Shown piece after piece: positions 60,850 through 64,000 of a DNA stretch of 64,000 nt. The notes under the pieces are model-generated. The model worked only from the letters and a program-made list of their open reading frames with translations, searched no databases and was not told where the DNA came from. Each line of letters starts with the position of its first letter. Within the stretch, counting starts at the first letter, position 1. Position numbers and translations under genes: made by a program. The stretch comes from Platynereis dumerilii (lineage: Eukaryota > Annelida > Polychaeta > Phyllodocida > Nereididae): NCBI GenBank assembly GCA_026936325.1, contig JAPTHN010000030.1, forward strand, positions 868,001 through 932,000, in the 5' to 3' direction.

Positions 60850-62550
60850 GTGGTGGCTATGACTGTCGGTCCTAAGTTGGCAAATCAAATCGATATCCCT
60901 ATGGGAAAAAGTTTTATGGACTACCTCAATCTTCCAATCTATTCAAAATTTAAATTTGTTCCAATAACAAAAGAGGATGTGATAAAAGTTATAACCAATT
61001 TGAAAACAAAGACTTCACGTGGTGTAGACATGATTTCAAATAAGTTACTCAAGGTTGTTAAAAATGAAATTTCTGGCGCTTTAACAGTAATAATTAATCA
61101 ATGTCTTGCACTTGGAATATTTCCAAGGCCATTAAAAATTGCCAAGGTTGTTCCTTTATTTAAAAAAGATCAGAACTTCCTGTTTAGTAACTACCGACCA
61201 GTATCTATTTTATCTAGTCTCTCTAAGGTTTTTGAGAAAGTTATGTTTGCTCAAATTTATCAATATTTCAATGAAAATAATTTACTTTTTGATGGTCAAT
61301 ATGGATTCCGTGCACTTCATTCAACAGAATTAGCTACAATTGAATATCTTGATAAGTTATATTATGAATTAGACAATGGCGAATGTCCAATTAGTATTTT
61401 TCTAGACTTATCAAAAGCTTTTGATACTATTGATCACTCTATTCTTTTAAATAAGCTTGGTTATTATGGTTTTGATGATACAGCTATTAAATTATTAGAA
61501 AACTATTTGACTGATAGATATCAATATGTTGAGTTTAAAAATACTAAATCTGAATTACTTAATATAAAGACAGGAGTGCCACAGGGATCAATTTTAGGAC
61601 CCCTTTTATTTATAATATACAGCAACGATCTACACAGAGTTAATAGTATTTTTAGACCAATAATGTACGCTGATGACACTACTTTGAGTGCTACTCTTAA
61701 TAGTGCTAAGTTATCAGACAACAATTTGGGCTTAGATATAACCTCTGAACTTGAAAAATTTAATATTTGGCTCAAAGTTAACAAACTGTCACTTAATTGT
61801 AAGAAAACTTCCGCCATGATCTTTCACATGCCCAACAAAATCGTTGAATATCCTGATATTATGATAAATGAAGTGCCAATTGGGTATGTTAAGGAATTTA
61901 ATTATTTAGGATTGGTCGTGAATGAAAACCTTAATTGGAAATCTCATACTGACCATATTTCAAAGAAGATATCAAAGGTGGTGGGTATTCTAAACAAACT
62001 TAAGCATTCTATTCCTGAACAAGTTCTTTTTACAATTTATAACTCACTGATTTTACCTCATCTGAATTATGGGGCCTCGATTTGGGAATGTAACATATCA
62101 AGATTAGTAATATTACAAAAGAAAGCATTGAGAGCTATTACTAAGAGTAAATATAATGCCCACACCAGTATCATGTTTAAATATTTGAAAACCTTAAAAT
62201 GCAAAGACATCTGTGCACTGCATTGTTTAAAGTTTTGTCATAAATTAGAAAACAAAAGGCTGCCAAATTATTTTATTCATTCTGGGATCTTTTCAAAAAG
62301 GAGTTCTATTCATGATCACTACAATAGAAGACTAAATGACTATAGTATTCCAAGAATCAAACATGAATTTGCTAGACAGGCTATACGATATAAAATTCCT
62401 ATGACTTTCAATAGCATGGAATCAAATTTCAGAGACAAGATATACACTCACAGTTTTGTAGGTTTCAAGAACTATGTAAAAAAAGCAATGATTGACAGCT
62501 ATGATATAACATGTCATATTGATAACTGCTACATTTGTAACAGAACTTAA
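60850..62550 (+). CDS. LINE reverse transcriptase frame, 566 codons, unbroken
   Basis: This is the reverse transcriptase part of a LINE ORF2, open for 566 codons. It begins with the end of a linker (VGPKLANQI), then FLFSNYRPVSILSSLSKVFE (about 61170), QYGFRALHSTELA (about 61300), IFLDLSKAFDTIDH (about 61395), [13 protein letters not shown] (about 61575), the catalytic YADD (about 61670) and a C-terminal domain ending with NCYICNRT. The C-terminal NDNCYIC-like cluster differs from the other LINEs here, so it is another subfamily. The endonuclease is absent and the apparent start is only where the truncated frame begins. No stop or frameshift is seen. Confidence 0.88.
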   Translation: MVAMTVGPKLANQIDIPMGKSFMDYLNLPIYSKFKFVPITKEDVIKVITNLKTKTSRGVDMISNKLLKVVKNEISGALTVIINQCLALGIFPRPLKIAKVVPLFKKDQNFLFSNYRPVSILSSLSKVFEKVMFAQIYQYFNENNLLFDGQYGFRALHSTELATIEYLDKLYYELDNGECPISIFLDLSKAFDTIDHSILLNKLGYYGFDDTAIKLLENYLTDRYQYVEFKNTKSELLNIKTGVPQGSILGPLLFIIYSNDLHRVNSIFRPIMYADDTTLSATLNSAKLSDNNLGLDITSELEKFNIWLKVNKLSLNCKKTSAMIFHMPNKIVEYPDIMINEVPIGYVKEFNYLGLVVNENLNWKSHTDHISKKISKVVGILNKLKHSIPEQVLFTIYNSLILPHLNYGASIWECNISRLVILQKKALRAITKSKYNAHTSIMFKYLKTLKCKDICALHCLKFCHKLENKRLPNYFIHSGIFSKRSSIHDHYNRRLNDYSIPRIKHEFARQAIRYKIPMTFNSMESNFRDKIYTHSFVGFKNYVKKAMIDSYDITCHIDNCYICNRT

Positions 62551-63011
62551 GTTATTTACGTATAATGTTGGTATTTTGTAAATATAAACATGTTGTTTTT
62601 TTTTTTTTTTTTGTTTTTTTTTTTGGTAAATCTTTACATAGATGCCCTGGACAGATTGACAGACATGACACAGAAAGACACTGAGACAGAATATTAATGC
62701 ATACAACATTTTGACTGACAGAGTGACTAACAGAGTGACTAACAGAGCGACTGACATAGCGACTGGTTGAGAAACTGATTGATGTCTGAGTGACACAAGT
62801 AAATTAACAAGCTGTTTTTAAAACTTGTCTTTTTACTGTGTTTTCGAACTCCTACTTGTGCCTGTGCTGCCTCCCACCTCTCCTCTCATGTACCTTACCT
62901 ACTTCTGGTGGCCCCTACATAGCGGTCCATTGGGCCTTCATTGGGGTCTCCACCAATTATTAATATGACTAACTGTATGCTTTGATGAGAAATATATTGG
63001 AAATAAATTTA

Positions 63012-63038
63012 TCTGAATCTGAATCTGAATCTGAATCT
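63012..63038 (+). repeat. ATCTGA repeats (LINE tail)
   Basis: Four copies in tandem at the end of the LINE 3' UTR. Confidence 0.85.
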
Positions 63039-63040
63039 GT

Positions 63041-63639
63041 CAAGGGACTGATATATTACGCAGACATCAATTTACGTAGTTTCTCTTGTGGGAACCTAAT
63101 AGGCAGGTATGGCCACATTGCATGATACCAAGGAGTAAACTAGAGGGGTAAAATGCACTTATTGGGTGACTATTTGTTGTATACAATCTCCTTGTGATGC
63201 CAAACCGACAAAACCAGAAAGAAACCGGAAAATGGTTGCCTTATCATCCTCTAATAGGAGTACGGGACGGCCTTACGATGAGGGGGCCAGCACTGATTTG
63301 CCATGATATTGGTCGGGATATGTCCTTATTTGGCAGTTGCCCTGATGTACAGCTGTCTGTCCCCTCGCGAAATACACCTATGAGTCTCTTTCCTTTAATT
63401 TACAAGCAATTTGAAAGTCTTCTTGGGTTTTAGAGCTGAACTCAAAACCCAGGCGCATCATTTCTTCTTAAAAACAGACACTTCTCATATATTTATTTAA
63501 ATGTTAACAAAACATATCCCAACCCGAACAGTTACTGTAAATTCTTGTGACAGTGGCATGGTTGCTAATTTTCCCAAAAATATTATGAATTGCTTTTCAA
63601 TTGTGTTTCCTGCGCTCAAGCTAGTGAGAAATCTACAAA
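63041..63639. other. Unassigned sequence
   Basis: An open + strand frame (63194-63433, 79 codons) has no recognisable motif or second copy. No other signal was seen. Confidence 0.35.
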
Positions 63640-63735
63640 ATCTGGAGTTGGTGTAATTATTCAAATGAATTCAGGCTTGCCATAGGCAAAGGACTGGTAG
63701 GGCAGTTGGTCTAGAGCAGAAATTGTACAAATCCT
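63640..63735 (-). repeat. Inverted fragment of block D
   Basis: It matches the reverse complement of 20380-20485 and its counterparts (shared TAATTATTCAAAT.AATTCA and GGACTGGT). With the inverted scraps at the left edge, it shows that inverted pieces of the unit lie on both sides of the array. Confidence 0.6.
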
Positions 63736-63741
63736 ACCTCG

Positions 63742-64000
63742 AAGGACTTTGATACACAGGATCATGAAATATTAACTTATAAGTTAGCTCATTATGGGAT
63801 AAGAAACAATTCATATGATCTTCTAAAAAGCTACCTTACTAACCGAATGCAATATGTTCAAATTGATGAAACAAATTCTGAATTTCTTGAGCTAACATGA
63901 GGAGTACCCCAGGGCTCGATTCTAGGTCCGCTGCTTTTTGTTATTTATATCAATGACTTGACTAATGCTACAGATAAATTTTATCATGCGATATATGCTG
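63742..64000 (+). mobile_element. LINE fragment cut by the window end
   Basis: Starts abruptly with KDFDTQDHEILTYKL and continues through the [23 protein letters not shown] and ..YA(DD) region of a LINE reverse transcriptase. An in-frame TGA stands just before GVPQGS, so it is a dead copy. It resembles the LINE at 60850 more than the others. The rest is outside the window. Confidence 0.85.

Larger units (their letters stand above)
60760..63040 (+). mobile_element. 5'-truncated LINE of a second (Jockey-like) subfamily
   Basis: It carries an uninterrupted reverse transcriptase frame, then a 3' UTR with a long T-run (about 62589-62625), and ends in ATCTGA repeats (about 63012-63038). Such a short 3' microsatellite is usual for CR1/L2/Jockey-group LINEs. 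The 5' break lies at or before 60850; the frame is open back to 60760, but I am not sure those first codons are LINE. That the UTR and tail belong to this element is inferred from continuity. Confidence 0.75.

Noticed and set aside
60700-60888. A 62-codon minus frame next to a good GTAAGT donor
   Set aside because: A stop stands before the donor, and the upper part overlaps the start of the LINE frame on the other strand.

Overview
The window looks like AT-rich nuclear DNA of an animal, probably a marine invertebrate. The evidence is vertebrate-style splice-like signals, several different 5'-truncated non-LTR (LINE) retrotransposons, many short non-autonomous DNA transposons and long introns or intergenic DNA. 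I cannot name the species. No complete host gene, rRNA, tRNA or CRISPR array is visible. I saw no LTR-retrovirus, Polinton or other capsid-bearing element.

The main structure is a large, old, nested tandem array. About 14 kb of sequence (less later insertions) is repeated head to tail on the + strand: a partial copy (unit 0, about 5.4-12.2 kb), two near-full copies (unit 1, about 12.2-26.5 kb; unit 2, about 26.5-39.76 kb), a third copy that starts mid-unit (unit 3, about 39.8-54.8 kb) and a decayed partial copy (unit 4, about 55.8-60.3 kb). The same landmark blocks recur in the same order. I call them A, B, J, C, D, E, F and G, with second, shorter relatives C', F' and J' inside each unit. 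Inverted scraps of the same blocks lie at both edges (C' at 440-545, B at 1718-1812, D at 63640-63735).

Because the units can be compared with one another, later insertions show up against an 'empty' sister site. Found this way or by their own ends: a 1.98-kb long-TIR element (2449-4429), TA-flanked elements at 8875, 34030, 37243, 40368 and 49187, a TTAA-flanked element at 31580, a TAA-flanked element at 39861, a 1,085-bp insertion with a 10-bp target duplication at 23191, and a 125-bp hairpin element with an 11-bp duplication at 13587. LINE fragments lie at 615-1220 (minus), 27354-28181, 41402-42857, 50645-53072, 60760-63040 and 63742 to the window end.

Host coding evidence is thin. A protein-like terminal exon followed closely by a poly(A) signal lies at the left edge on the minus strand. 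Several very short candidate exons with good splice signals recur in the units on the minus strand, some open and some decayed. A short + strand patch (22526 and 49605) is unusually well kept between units 1 and 3. These suggest the array derives from duplicated gene or intron sequence that has mostly decayed. I cannot assign a function.
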